Source: Podospora bellae-mahoneyi
Taxonomy: Eukaryota; Ascomycota; Sordariomycetes; Sordariales; Podosporaceae
Direction of reading: 5' to 3'
NCBI RefSeq assembly: GCF_035222275.1
Contig: NW_026946359.1
Coordinates: forward strand, 5,270,001-5,334,000
DNA: 64,000 nucleotides
Shown: piece after piece, positions 50,830-61,050 of the stretch
Numbering within the stretch: the first letter of the stretch is position 1
Layout of the letters: each line of letters opens with the position of its first letter
The notes under the pieces: model-generated
Databases searched by the model: none
What the model was told of the DNA's origin: nothing
The model's input: the letters and a program-made list of their open reading frames with translations, nothing else
Position numbers and translations under genes: made by a program

Positions 50830-50957
50830 ACAACTTCCTGCCTGCATACACATATCTCCACAAAAGTCCCAACCCGCCCATCATAACAGAAATTCCACAC
50901 ATTTCATATCCCATATAAACCCATTCCCAAAAGTTCCATCACACATTACACCCATAA
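49356..50957. other. intergenic, no gene seen
   Basis: Holds the promoter of the cysteine-rich secreted protein, with TATAAA on the minus strand at 49480-49485, and the 3' flank of the GH17 gene. A (CA) microsatellite lies at about 50797-50832. No coding frame was credible. Confidence 0.5.
50797..50832. repeat. (CA)n microsatellite
   Basis: About 14 to 15 uninterrupted CA units followed by imperfect units (ACATACACACA). It sits in the 3' flank of the GH17 gene and is likely polymorphic. Confidence 0.85.
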
Positions 50958-53105
50958 TCAAGCAACCCTCTTCCCCCCGCAATCCGGAATCGTCACCCCC
51001 GGCTTCAGATTCCTATTCACATCCATCAACCCCCACTGATCCTCCCACTCCTTCCCTGGTTCATTAAACGCAATCTTCCACGGCTCATCAAACGCCGAAA
51101 ACCAAAAGTAATTGATATCCTCATCCAACGCCCTGCAAACCCAGTCCTCCAACAGCTCATTCATCTCCTCGACCCCCGCCACCGCCTTCTGAGGACAGTC
51201 CGTCTCAAACGCATTCCCGCACCCCATCCCACCCGCCGAAGGCCACCCAATCTCCGAAATAATATTCATACTGTTGTCCTTCTTGAGAAAAGTCCCCGCC
51301 TTGTTCTCCCAAAAAGTCAACGTCCAGTTCGCCGCATTCCTCGCAGGCTCGCCGGCAAAGAAAGGGTGGATATTCCCCATGATAGCGTCCGACTGCGCAG
51401 CCAAAGAAGAATCCCACTTGTCTCCCAAATCAGACGTAGCGACCGGCAGACTGAGACCCTTGGCCGTGAGATTGGTGCGCACCTCGGCCAAAAGATTTCC
51501 CAGCGCCGTGAGCGTCATTTGCTCACGAAACAAAATCTCATTGGCAACAATAATGCCCTTGAAATAACTATCGCCATACTGGTCGAGAATGTCCCACATT
51601 TGATCCAGCTGGCGCTTGTTGGTCGTGCTGTTAGCATCCTGCCAAACACCCAGCCAAATCTTGACCTCATCCTTGAGCTTGAGCTGGTCAACGGCGTGGA
51701 TGAGCATCTGGGTCTGGTTGCAATCGGTTCCATAGAGACGGACAACGTTGGTTAGCTGGGAGAGGACGGCCAAGTCGCGAGTGACATTGTTTTGTGATGG
51801 CGGAAACTTGACGCAGTCGGGATACTGCGAGTGAATCGGGGTATAGTCCATGCCGGGGAAGACCTTCTTCAGGTCGGTGTTGCCCATTAGGGCCTGGATC
51901 TCGGCCGAGTTGATGTTGAGGTCGCCGTTGTTAGCAAAGTCGTCCTCCGCTGACTCCCCCGGACTAGCCTTATCGCCACCGCCTTTTTTGTTGAACACGG
52001 CACCGAAGAGGACACCAACTACAATGCCGACAATCGCAAGAATGGCGACAATGATGATGATGGCGAGTCGCCACTTTTTCCCGTTGCTCTTTGCAGGCTT
52101 CTCCTTGTACAGATGACCGTAACCAATGCTCCTTCCAGAGCCTGGTGACCCATCGCCACCATTGTTGACAGGCGCATACTGGTTGTTGATGTTACCGCCG
52201 CTCCCGTTGCGACTCGCTAGACCCGACATAGCACCGGCAGCCATGGCACCGCCGCCAGCAGCAGCGCCCATTCCTGGCCCACTCCTATGGCTGGATCCCA
52301 AGCTCAACATGCTCGTCCGTGGTCCCTTCTTTGGGCCATAGTGAAGCCCATCATCGCCATCATCCTCGATCTCCAGGGGATTAACCACGCCAAGATTAGG
52401 ATCTGAAGGGCGCACGTATACCTGAGTTGGATCATCCGTGTAGGGATCACTCGCAAAGCCGTACGGACTCCTGGACGGCGTCGTGTCCCTCTGGTGGTTG
52501 TGATGTGCTGCCTGTGAACTAGACCTCGAGCTCCATCCTTCGCCAGGGTGGCCGTTCGGCCCCAACCGACCTCTCTCACCGTGACCCTGTCCCTCTTCTT
52601 GCCATTGCCCTTGCTGCCGGTAGGCTTGTTGTGGATAGTTGGGATCCCGCGCGTTCTGGTCCGCAACGTTCAGGGCGATGCCCGCCATACCTCCGGCGGC
52701 CGCGGCGTTGCCAAAATTGTCGGCTCCGGGGGTGACGTTGCTTTGCGGAGCTGGACGCTGAGGTGGATAAGCAGGCTGGCTGCTAGCCCAAGACCTTCCG
52801 TCTCCGGCCGTGTTGGTGCGGTGCGGAGGTGGCTTTGGTGGAGAATATCCGACTTGTTGTGGTTGTCGGTAGCTGTCGGGTGTCGTCGCATATGCTCCCC
52901 TGACAGCCGGCTCTTGGCTCTGTCGTCGCTGGTGTCGAAGGTGGTTAAAAGAAGAATCGGGATGGGCGCCGGGACGAATTCTCGGCGAAGATGGATTGTA
53001 AGGGTCTTGTGGGTAGTTGTTTCGGCGCGGCGATGGGGGATTCGGGTGACTTAAAGGTTGGCGTTCAGCCATATGGTCCTCTGTATAATATCTTGGCTGC
53101 GCCAT
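50958..53105 (-). CDS. membrane-anchored GH17 beta-1,3-glucanase (BtgC type)
   Basis: Glucan endo-1,3-beta-glucosidase that acts on cell-wall glucan during growth and morphogenesis. It is a single exon of 715 aa. The N-terminal 340 residues are a disordered Pro/Ser/Arg/Gly/Gln-rich cytoplasmic region. A type II membrane anchor follows (WRLAIIIIVAILAIVGIVVG, about 345-370), and the catalytic domain faces the wall. The GH17 domain starts around FPGMDYTPIHSQYPD, has VVRLYGTDCNQT, the acid/base motif IIVANEILF (Asn-Glu) and the nucleophile motif ISEIGWPSAGG (Glu), and ends with FWFSAFDEPWKIAF. The order of disordered region, single helix and GH17 domain is that of Aspergillus BtgC. The start at 53105 is supported by MAQPRYYTEDHMAERQPLSH, though a second Met lies 11 codons in. 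Confidence 0.94.
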   Translation of the reverse strand: MAQPRYYTEDHMAERQPLSHPNPPSPRRNNYPQDPYNPSSPRIRPGAHPDSSFNHLRHQRRQSQEPAVRGAYATTPDSYRQPQQVGYSPPKPPPHRTNTAGDGRSWASSQPAYPPQRPAPQSNVTPGADNFGNAAAAGGMAGIALNVADQNARDPNYPQQAYRQQGQWQEEGQGHGERGRLGPNGHPGEGWSSRSSSQAAHHNHQRDTTPSRSPYGFASDPYTDDPTQVYVRPSDPNLGVVNPLEIEDDGDDGLHYGPKKGPRTSMLSLGSSHRSGPGMGAAAGGGAMAAGAMSGLASRNGSGGNINNQYAPVNNGGDGSPGSGRSIGYGHLYKEKPAKSNGKKWRLAIIIIVAILAIVGIVVGVLFGAVFNKKGGGDKASPGESAEDDFANNGDLNINSAEIQALMGNTDLKKVFPGMDYTPIHSQYPDCVKFPPSQNNVTRDLAVLSQLTNVVRLYGTDCNQTQMLIHAVDQLKLKDEVKIWLGVWQDANSTTNKRQLDQMWDILDQYGDSYFKGIIVANEILFREQMTLTALGNLLAEVRTNLTAKGLSLPVATSDLGDKWDSSLAAQSDAIMGNIHPFFAGEPARNAANWTLTFWENKAGTFLKKDNSMNIISEIGWPSAGGMGCGNAFETDCPQKAVAGVEEMNELLEDWVCRALDEDINYFWFSAFDEPWKIAFNEPGKEWEDQWGLMDVNRNLKPGVTIPDCGGKRVA

Positions 53106-55226
53106 AGTTGAACTCGGGCTGAGGCGCAGCGCAAGCGAAATCGATGTTTGCAGCAGGCGTCACCTGAGAATGGACAGCCCTCCCAAAGAGTTCGTGTTGC
53201 CCAGTGGGTCGCACTGTCAGATGTTGTCGTGGTTTGCCCTGGTGTGTTGGAGAATCGAAAACAGATTCTGGGGCCTGAATGTTCTCAGTGTTCCAGCAGA
53301 AGAGAACTGCGCCCGGATTCTGAATAGGGGGTACACCGGATTTGGGACTGGGCAGTGAGACAGTGGCCGGGACGCAGATGTGCCGTGTGTGCGGCGTCGA
53401 GTCTCGTGGAGGTGTTGATCCCCGAGCCCCACCAAGGTGTCGCAGTTTGTTTCGCCTTGCCCAGGCTGTTGCTTTTCGCGGCAGACGAAGTGCGCCGTCA
53501 GCAGCGCGCAAAAAGAGCTCAATGTCGAGCGAAGTCCCTTGCCGTCAAGCAAAAGACGTAAAGGTCGAATGATGTGATTTTGACAAAGTATTTTTGCCGT
53601 TGTGGGCGTCGTGTGGGAAAGTGCTCAGTCAGACACGGGGTCTCGTATTTTTGGGCTGTGTTGCGTTGCCGTTGCCCCCCTGGCTGTCGCCGTTGCCAGG
53701 TTAGTTCCAGACTCTCGCCAGCTTTCGTGAATCCCTCAACTGCAACGTTGTCCCCAAGCGCAAAAACACAACCTCCCGCTGACGTTGCCGGAAGGAAGAA
53801 GCGATTGACGGCGGTCTCGGCAGAAGACTGAGAAGAAACGAAGGAAAGTGGAACACGAAAAGAAGCAGGCAGGTTGGTGAGCAGGCACACGAAAGCAAGA
53901 ATCAGGAAGAGAGGAAATCAGATCGACGCCACAACAGGGGTCTGCATACCGGATTTAGAGAGCGAAAATGCGGCTGGCAGCCTGCAGCAAGCAACAGCAA
54001 CGGCCTTTCGCGCCTGTCAAGAAAAGGGGATCCGACGACTTCCCGTCGGCCTCAACGCCCATCAGCCCGGCCACCGTCGAGCACCAGAAGGGGCCAAGCG
54101 CCGAAAAACAGTGGTGGTTGGTGGTGGCTCCCACGCTTCAATTGGCCAGATGTGGTTGGCGGGACAGGACCACGACACAGCATGAGTGTACCACCACTCA
54201 GCTGCTTCCAGCCACCGGTGACTGTGGCTCGATTGTCCTCCTGCTTTCCAGCCATTTCCCCCTGTGCTGGTGGATAACCGTTTCAGCGTCTGTAGGCAGG
54301 ATTTTCCCCGCCGCCATATGTTGTGGAGTTGATCGCCAGCTTGGAGAACTTGGCTACAGATACCACGTCAAATCAGCCCCGCCCTCGATCCAATCTCCAA
54401 AACCAAGAGATGGGGTTATCAAGGCATGGCTTGCTGGAGGGCGGGCTGCTGGTCGCCCGTATACAGACCTCATCGCGGTCGCCGTCTGTTGGTCCTCTAT
54501 GCGAATGGGCTGCGGGTGGTTCCTCCCGTCCTCTTGTCGTCTGATCTTTTTCGAGATGTCTTTGATCAAGATAGGGAAGTATTTGACCATGAGGAGGTGA
54601 ACTGCGGCCGCCCTTGGCAATCCCGCTTTTTGGTAAAACATACCCCGCTATATTACATCATGCCATGTTCCTGGAAGGCTTCGATAACTTTGGCCTTGGT
54701 TGGGACAATTTTGAGGCTCGGGTGACGCATTGGTTCTTCACTGTCAAAGCAGCTGGGTTCCTGGCCCAGCTGCTTTGAGCAGACGATGACTCCACAGCAT
54801 CCGGCACGCCGCATGCCGGCGGTACCACTTCTCCGGCCATAGCCTCCGGTAGCTAACCTCACAGTGCTGCCGGCTCGGCGCGGACCCGGAGGCCTGGTCC
54901 GGACCAGCACTGCGCTTGGCATCTCCGTCCGAACCAGCAAAACATCACAGGGTCTTCCTGGAGAGCTACATAGCACTCTGCTTATATTGCATTACATTGT
55001 AAAAAGTGGCTCTCTGATATCATGAGTCTCTCAGCAGGTTTTGTCCATCCACAGTCGATGATGTATTCGCTGCAGTCACCTTGACATCATCGATATTGAT
55101 GTATATCAGTCGAATACCTACAATAACGAGAGCACTGTTCTTCTCTCCAGTCGTGGGACCTTTTGTCACACAAACTTGTACTACTGTTCACTCGCAGAAT
55201 TTATCACACAACAACTGTCCCACACA
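53106..55226. other. 2.1 kb intergenic, with a perfect inverted repeat
   Basis: Left: promoter of the GH17 gene. Middle: no coding frame is credible, although several frames are open for up to 200 codons in GC-rich sequence. A 14 bp perfect inverted repeat lies at 54744-54778. Right: promoter of the small gene at 55227. Confidence 0.45.
54744..54778. repeat. 14 bp perfect inverted repeat, 7 bp loop
   Basis: TCAAAGCAGCTGGG at 54744-54757 pairs with its exact reverse complement CCCAGCTGCTTTGA at 54765-54778 across a 7 base loop. It lies in non-coding sequence. No transcript is known, so it may be a hairpin, a binding site or chance. Confidence 0.8.
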
Positions 55227-55837
55227 ATGTCTGCGAACCCTGATTCCGTCGGTAACCAAGGCGAGTTCCGCTCAAGAGTGCCTCCCTCGAGGCCAATGGA
55301 TACCCATGGCGTAAGCGACTTTGACAAGACCTCACATTAATTAACTGAGCTAACACAGCTTTGCAGCACCAAATCGGTCAGCCCATCGGCAGAGAAGCTA
55401 TCCCCGAGTTCCATGCCAAAACCTACCCGCCCGGCTCGGCGCCCAAAGAGTCAACCTTCTATCCCAACCCCATTCATGAGATTCCCGGCCAAGCAATGAA
55501 CCCAAATATGAACCCTTCGCTACGTACAAGTGCTCTCGACATCCCTGGCGCCGACAGCAAAGAAATCTACAATGAGTCCGGTGCTGGTTCCCGCCCGATC
55601 GAAGGCCAGACAGCCAACGAAATTAGACACGAAAAGGCAAGAAAGACGGATCGGTTGGGCATCGCTGCTCATGGTGGCACAGACACAACTGGCGATGGTT
55701 CGATCGAGGGGATTATGAGAGAGAGGGGCATGGACCTTCCGGGAGATAAGGAGAGGAAGGTGCTTGGGAAGGGTATTTCGGCCACGGAGAGAGATGCGAC
55801 AACATCGGAGGAGATTGGGTCTGGTGGGAGAGGCTAG
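55227..55837 (+). CDS. small hydrophilic protein, unrecognised
   Basis: Exons 55227-55310 and 55367-55837 join in frame to 184 aa, with a 56 bp intron (GTAAGC donor, GCTAAC branch, TTGCAG acceptor). The protein begins MSANPDSVGNQGEFRSRVPP and contains PKESTFYPNPIHEIPGQAMN and IRHEKARKTDRLGIAAHG. It is rich in Gly, Pro, Glu and Lys, and lacks hydrophobic segments and cysteines, so it is probably disordered and cytosolic or nuclear. The style is like small stress-related fungal proteins, but no family can be named. The GTAAGC donor and clean frame support the gene. A tRNA gene follows 117 bp after the stop. Confidence 0.8.
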
Positions 55838-55953
55838 TTCAAGGTGCGAGACGTGTCATGTATGTTAGAGTGTTGTGAAGACAGATCAAATGTTCTTACT
55901 GTTGGCTTAATATGAGTGAGGATTTTCATGAAGTTAACATGATCCCGTTGAAA

Positions 55954-56024
55954 GCATCAGTGGTTTAGTGGTAAAATCCATCGTTGCCATCGATGGGCCC
56001 CGTGTTCGATTCACGGCTGATGCA
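55954..56024 (+). tRNA. tRNA-Gly (anticodon GCC)
   Basis: Seventy-one bases fold as a standard cloverleaf. The acceptor stem is GCATCAG with CTGATGC and discriminator A. The D-arm region is TGGTTTAGTGGTAA. The anticodon stem CATCG/CGATG encloses loop TTGCCAT, anticodon GCC. The T-arm is CCGTG-TTCGATT-CACGG. No intron is seen. A short T-run (TTTTGTTTT) follows and can end Pol III transcription. Confidence 0.95.
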
Positions 56025-57086
56025 ACCTTTTGTTTTCTACCTCTAAACACGGTAAGCTGTTGGTCCTTTTTTGGAACAATCTGCAGCATATATTTTAATG
56101 TTAGCATAAGTCGATCACACCTTTAGCATAACGAATGTGTTGATGATGTGTAAGGGGAGAAGGATGTCAGTCTAAGGAAGGGCAGTTATGCTGCTTGTTC
56201 TACATAAAGTGTTCAGAACGGCGAGTGAATTGTCTTCGTCATCCATCCAGCTTCAACATATCAGTTTGGGAGGACACGGGGATATGAGCTTTTGGTCTTA
56301 CCGATGTTTACCGATGTGCCAGGGAAAGCATAGACTTTGCCAGCACCTAAATGTTTCATGAAATGACAGAACGCACACTCAAATAAATCTACTTCAGATC
56401 ATCCATCAGAACTGGTTATATTATATACATTTGTCTTGTGGTAGGCATCCTGCAGCCCGTTCGAGCATACACATCGATTGATCCCAAAACGGTCCGCCGT
56501 TTGCCGTGTGAGTCAACTCCGAGATACCAACACCCAACGAAGCAGAACGATGATACGCCAGGGTCTGCAACCTATACAGAATGGTACCACACCAGATCCT
56601 TCACTCATCTCTCTCTTCGTAGAGCCCTGAGAGGTGTTCGCGAATACATGTCCAAACACGCACCGTTGTGACCCTCCACCCCCAGGGTTGTGTGGTGAAA
56701 GTGGGGTACCACCACTAACACGCCATTGGTCAATGGCCAGCAACATCTACTTTCAGGGTACTACGAACAAGCAAACATCCGGACAAAGGAAACCTGGAAC
56801 GGTACCAACAAACAATTGGTTGTAAAACACCAGAAACGGTTTTCTGGTGAGAAAATGTTGTGCCTCAATCACCCCTGCAGGGATCTCCTTTCAGAATGCG
56901 GGGCTCCTTCCCCAGATCCCTTTCCAATTGCTCTCTATGACATCACTGGCGTTGATGGAGCCTGCTCGACTCGCCCAGCACGTGAAAGGAGAAGTCGGGC
57001 TTCTGCCTGATCACCAGCACAGGTCAGTAGGATAACTTGCCCCTTTTTCATCTCCTCTACATAGCCAAAGAGAGCAATTATCCAAG
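56025..57086. other. intergenic, no gene seen
   Basis: About 1.06 kb between the tRNA gene and the next protein gene. AT-rich from 56040 to 56440. No frame has a domain. It includes the promoter of the gene at 57087. Confidence 0.5.
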
Positions 57087-58367
57087 ATGACCACCACGAC
57101 GAGATCCTCGGCCAAGGAGCGCGGCAACTCCACCAACGAGGGAGCCCCTCCTGCCTCAAAAGCCGAACCTGGTTCCAAGCACAAGGTCGAGGAAGGAACC
57201 AAGTCCCCGGAACCAAAGCGGCCAAAGAAGTCGGATGAGAAGGAACAGAAGACTATTGAAGAGACAATCGGCGGGTAGGCAATGCTCACCAATGCGTGAT
57301 TGTCTCATGTTCTGACACTACCAAGCAGCGAACAAACCAAGCAGGAGCAACAGGCAGAGCAGCAAGAGCAGAAGGAGGAAATAGCCAAGGACAGTGAGAA
57401 AGAAGATGTTGCCAAAGCCGAAAAGGAAACCGCGACTGGTGATGCCGAGGAGCCTCGTGAGGATGCCAAGAACATTCCCTCCAGCATTTTAGAAAAGGGC
57501 ATCATCTATTTCTTTTTCCGTGGACGGGTTGGTATTGATCGACCTTCCGACGTCGACGAGATTGCCCGGAGCTACATCATCCTCAGACCGATTGCCAAAG
57601 ACGCCAAACTTGGCAGCGGTCCCATTGGCGATGCAGGCAACAGCAGAGTATGCGTTGTGCCCAAAAAGGTGCTCCCAAAGACGGGGAAAGACAGGTGGAT
57701 TTCTTTTGTGGAGAAGACCGGTGCCTCTTTCAGCGAGCTCAAGGACGAATTTCTCAAGTCAAACGACTATGAGACCAAGACTGCTGGGACAAGACACTCC
57801 CCGGCCGCTACACCTGTTGCGGAAGGCGTGTATGCTATTACCAGCACTGGGAAGGACAGTCACCTGGCATACATTTTAACTCTTCCCGACAAGCTCGGTG
57901 AGGTACAAAAGGAGATTGGCTTGAAAGAGAAGGGCAGCTTCATCATCAGCACAAGGAATCCTCAGTATGAGCCTCCCAAGAATGCCAGGCTTCCTAAGGG
58001 ACCAGAGTATCCTAAGGAGTAAGTTGAAGCTGGGCTATGCCTCCTGATCTTGACGCTGACTGTTTCATGTTACAGGCTTCTCGAAGAGTTTCGCTCTCTC
58101 CGGTGGGCTCCAACTCAACCGCGTCATCTCGACTACGTGAACACGCAGTTCCTGCTCGTTGGCGAGTCTTCTGGCATTGCCAAAGCCTTGGAACAACAGA
58201 AGAAAGACCAGAAGGAAGGAAAGAACGAGCCCGCCGAGGAGTTGGAGCAGTTGGAAGAAGAGGACGCGCAGCGGATGCAGGATCTTGACGACGACGACGC
58301 GGCTCGTATTTTTGCGGATTTGCAGGCCGATGCAGGCCATTACCCCAAGCTTCCCACCACTTTCTGA
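57087..58367 (+). CDS. conserved-looking hypothetical protein with charged termini
   Basis: Exons 57087-57274, 57329-58018 and 58076-58367 join in frame to 389 aa. The introns are 54 and 57 bp, both with clear donors and TGAC branch sites. The N-terminal 120 residues are Lys/Glu-rich and disordered. The central part (about 125-290) looks like a folded domain: ILEKGIIYFFFRGRVGIDRP, RSYIILRPIAKDAK, RVCVVPKKVLPKTGKDRWIS and AYILTLPDKLGEVQKEIGL. The C-terminal 95 residues run LRWAPTQPRHLDYVNTQFLL and then a Gln/Glu-rich helix (LEQLEEEDAQRMQDLDDDDA). I do not recognise the family. The pattern of a beta-rich core between charged tails would fit a nuclear or RNA-related protein, but that is only inference. 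Confidence 0.85.
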
Positions 58368-58454
58368 TGCATGAGGGTTCAAAGCCCTGAAGATTAGTAT
58401 TGCGTAATAGACATGGCTGGCATCTAATAATTGGCGGGCAGGAGACCTTGTGAC

Positions 58455-58496
58455 CTCATGGCTGAACTGTGTTATCTCATGGCTGAACTGTGTTAT
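58455..58496. repeat. 21 bp tandem repeat, two exact copies
   Basis: CTCATGGCTGAACTGTGTTAT occurs at 58455-58475 and 58476-58496, followed by a diverged partial third copy (CTCATAGCTCGACTG). It lies 88 bp after the stop of the previous gene. Confidence 0.85.
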
Positions 58497-58941
58497 CTCA
58501 TAGCTCGACTGCGCGAGTACTGTGCGAGTTAGTTTACTAAACCATGACCAGATAGAAGAAATAGTTACGCTCTTACATTAGTGTGGTGGACTGTCCCAAT
58601 GAAGCGAGGAGGTTTTCAACTACCAAGGCGGGCAGATAGATATCCGCTGATGGGTTTATACCTCGACATTTTGAAGCTAGTTGCAGGCCGTCGTGAAGGT
58701 GAGGCATTCAAGTGAAGAGGCGAAGACTGTCGATTTGAATGAATATTGGTAGTCTTCTCTGCAACTTGGAGGAATCCAACGGTTCCTGTAACGGACACCC
58801 GGAAAGTCTGTCGGGACGAAGTGCAGTCTAGGTTGGGGCGAGCCACGCTTCCAACGCCTCAAAACGCCCATGAGACTTCAACTCCAATCGACCAAAAAGC
58901 CGGGAAATCTGGCTCTGGACGTTTGGCTTTCCAGACAAGAC

Positions 58942-58949
58942 TATAAAAG
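58942..58949 (+). promoter_or_regulatory. TATA box of the secreted protein gene
   Basis: TATAAAAG lies 152-159 bp upstream of the ATG at 59101, with a CT-rich leader between, as often seen for highly regulated fungal secreted-protein genes. Confidence 0.5.
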
Positions 58950-59100
58950 TCAGTCTGCCAGAAAACTCTGTTCTGGGGCTCTTCCTTCGTTTCCTGGCTC
59001 TTAACTTCTCGGTTGACATTGCCTATATCATTTCGTCTTCTTTGCTCCACAAAATTCTTTTCCCTTGCCATTTCAGCTCAAGAATCAAGAGGCAAAAGAC

Positions 59101-59717
59101 ATGTTTCTGCTGGCCGTCCTGCTCTTGCTCGCCTCTGCGGCCAATGCTGCCGCCGTGGGTCCACGGAATGCGACCTACGACACGACCTACGACACGACGC
59201 TCACACACTCTACCGCTGCTCTCAATCCACCAAAGCTCGACAGTGGCCCGCATTGGCCACACCCATCGCACAAGGTAGGGATTTCTAATCCGATTTTATG
59301 GAGTCGAAAGATGGGATTGCTGACCATTGGGGATAAAACGGATAGATTGACTGCGATGTAACCTTTCAGCGCTACAACAATTATGCTTACCTCTGGACGC
59401 TTGTAAGGATACAGGTCGAATGGATCAGAGAGGAAGGGCCCAAGTATTGGACGCTCCCCGAGGGTACACCAAAGGGGACTTTGGTCAGGGTTGGTTGCTG
59501 CAACGGGGCTTCGTACAATATTGTTGTTCAGGAAACCCTCCAAAAGCCCATCGCCATCGCGGGTGCAGAGATCACCACCATGGGACTGGCTGCGGCGGAC
59601 CACTGCAAGCAGGGTGACCGGACCAAAGGCAGGGCGTGGGCGCAGAACAGGCTTTTCACCATCGAGGTCTTCCAAGATGAACACAAGTGCGGAAAAAAAT
59701 GCTGGCAGGGGGACTAG
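59101..59717 (+). CDS. small secreted protein, effector-like
   Basis: Exons 59101-59274 and 59370-59717 join in frame to 173 aa, with a 95 bp intron (GTAGGG donor, TGACTGCG branch region, TTTCAG acceptor). MFLLAVLLLLASAANAAAVG is a signal peptide. The mature protein starts with the repeated TYDTTYDTT and a Pro/His-rich segment, then has a compact domain: RYNNYAYLWTLVRIQVEWIR, WTLPEGTPKGTLVRVGCC and ITTMGLAAADHCKQGDR. It ends FTIEVFQDEHKCGKKCWQGD. It contains five cysteines, so one may stay free or pair between chains. No family was recognised. The ATG at 59101 is preferred over the in-frame ATG at 59065 because the signal peptide starts there. A role in interaction with other organisms is inference. 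Confidence 0.85.
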
Positions 59718-61050
59718 TTGTGCTTAGGCGTTGGATGGGCTTTTGGTATTGAGGTCTCTTGTCATTACGGATTGGGAGCACTGGGGAGACAGCATGTCTG
59801 ATTTCTAGTCAAGACAGATGAATAAAGGGTCCTTCCTACAGCACACTCGTCCTGGTAAATTACTGATAATCTGTTTTTCCCCAATATCTTGATCCGGTCC
59901 AACTCGTCACATTTCCGATGTGTGCGGAGAGTGGCTTGAAATTTCGCAAACTGTAAGCACCTGTTCTACCATCAGATACGCCACACAGTCCGACCCATGA
60001 AGCTCGAGCTTCTTAACACACCGCAGAAAAGAAGCCAGATCATCCACTTCTGCCTAAAAGCCATCAGCAGCAGATATCAATCACGTTGCTTCGTGTCCCG
60101 CCGGAAAGGGGCCCGCCAGGCAAGCCCCGTCCCACTCTCACGAACAACAGACAGCGGGTGCAACGTTATCGTGACACTATCGTGGATCCATCCTGCCTCT
60201 GGACACGCCAGCGGTCGACAAGCCCCCGATGATCTGTGGATAGCCTGAGCGGCTTTGTGTGCTGATGTGTTGAACACGGGTGGACTTTGGCGAGGGGCAA
60301 ACGCCAGCTGATGCTCAAAATTTCATATCAGTGACCCTACCACACACGCACAGTCTAGCAAAGCTTTTTATCTGATTTGATTTACAGATTGTGGTCGTGG
60401 CATGTGGTAGGGCTTGATACACTCGACCGTTCCTTCCCTCTCCTTCTCCTTCTACCTGTCCTCGACAGCAGCAGCAACGCACCAGAGCCCTACCTAATTC
60501 GCATTAGTCAGTCAACCACGACGATGCCCTCTTCAGAATTATCAAACACATAATCCTTCCCGATGTTTGGTTTGACATTGTCTTTTTGTATTCAGAGATG
60601 TGAGACCCTCACGCAAATGTGTGGGACTTGATGTCTACGTCAATCATCGGTAGCACATCCTGCCACGCTGGCACTCTCCTGCTTCTTTTCAGTTTTCTCG
60701 CGTTGCTTCCTTGCCTTGGCTGACGTTCCAGGAGACGCGCCCATATCCGCCCGAAGATGTGCGATCCCGTCCGTCCCGTCCCCTCATGGTCTTTCGGGTA
60801 GTGTGTTTTGGCCTGTTCGTTGATGACTCTCCTTGCCCTGCTCGTTCGAATGTTGGCTCGTATCACAAGATTCCGCAGCTGCTCATATAGATTCGCAATC
60901 CCATCGTTTTTTTGCATCCCATAATGGGGTGATCTCTGTCTTTCTCCGGCACGTTTGTCTCAGCTCACCAAGGTTTGGCCATCATCACCCTCCCACAGGG
61001 GTTGGTTTTATCCAAAGTACAGCCCGGCTCTGTCGAGCCCCTCCGCAATC
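59718..61050. other. intergenic, no gene seen
   Basis: About 1.3 kb with the 3' flank of the secreted protein and the promoter of the RTA1-like gene. No frame shows a domain, and no repeat stands out. A short CT-rich patch lies at 60430-60460. Confidence 0.5.

Larger units (their letters stand above)
58368..59100. other. intergenic with 21 bp tandem repeat and a TATA box
   Basis: The 3' flank of the previous gene holds a 21 bp tandem repeat at 58455-58496. A TATA box for the next gene lies at 58942-58949. No coding frame is credible. Confidence 0.5.

Noticed and set aside
50540-50900. Val/Cys-rich minus-strand frames over the (CA) microsatellite
   Set aside because: The repeated CVCVCV residues are the translation of the dinucleotide repeat.
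53968-54600. 210-codon plus-strand frame before the inverted repeat
   Set aside because: No domain or signal peptide; GC-rich spacer with overlapping frames on both strands.
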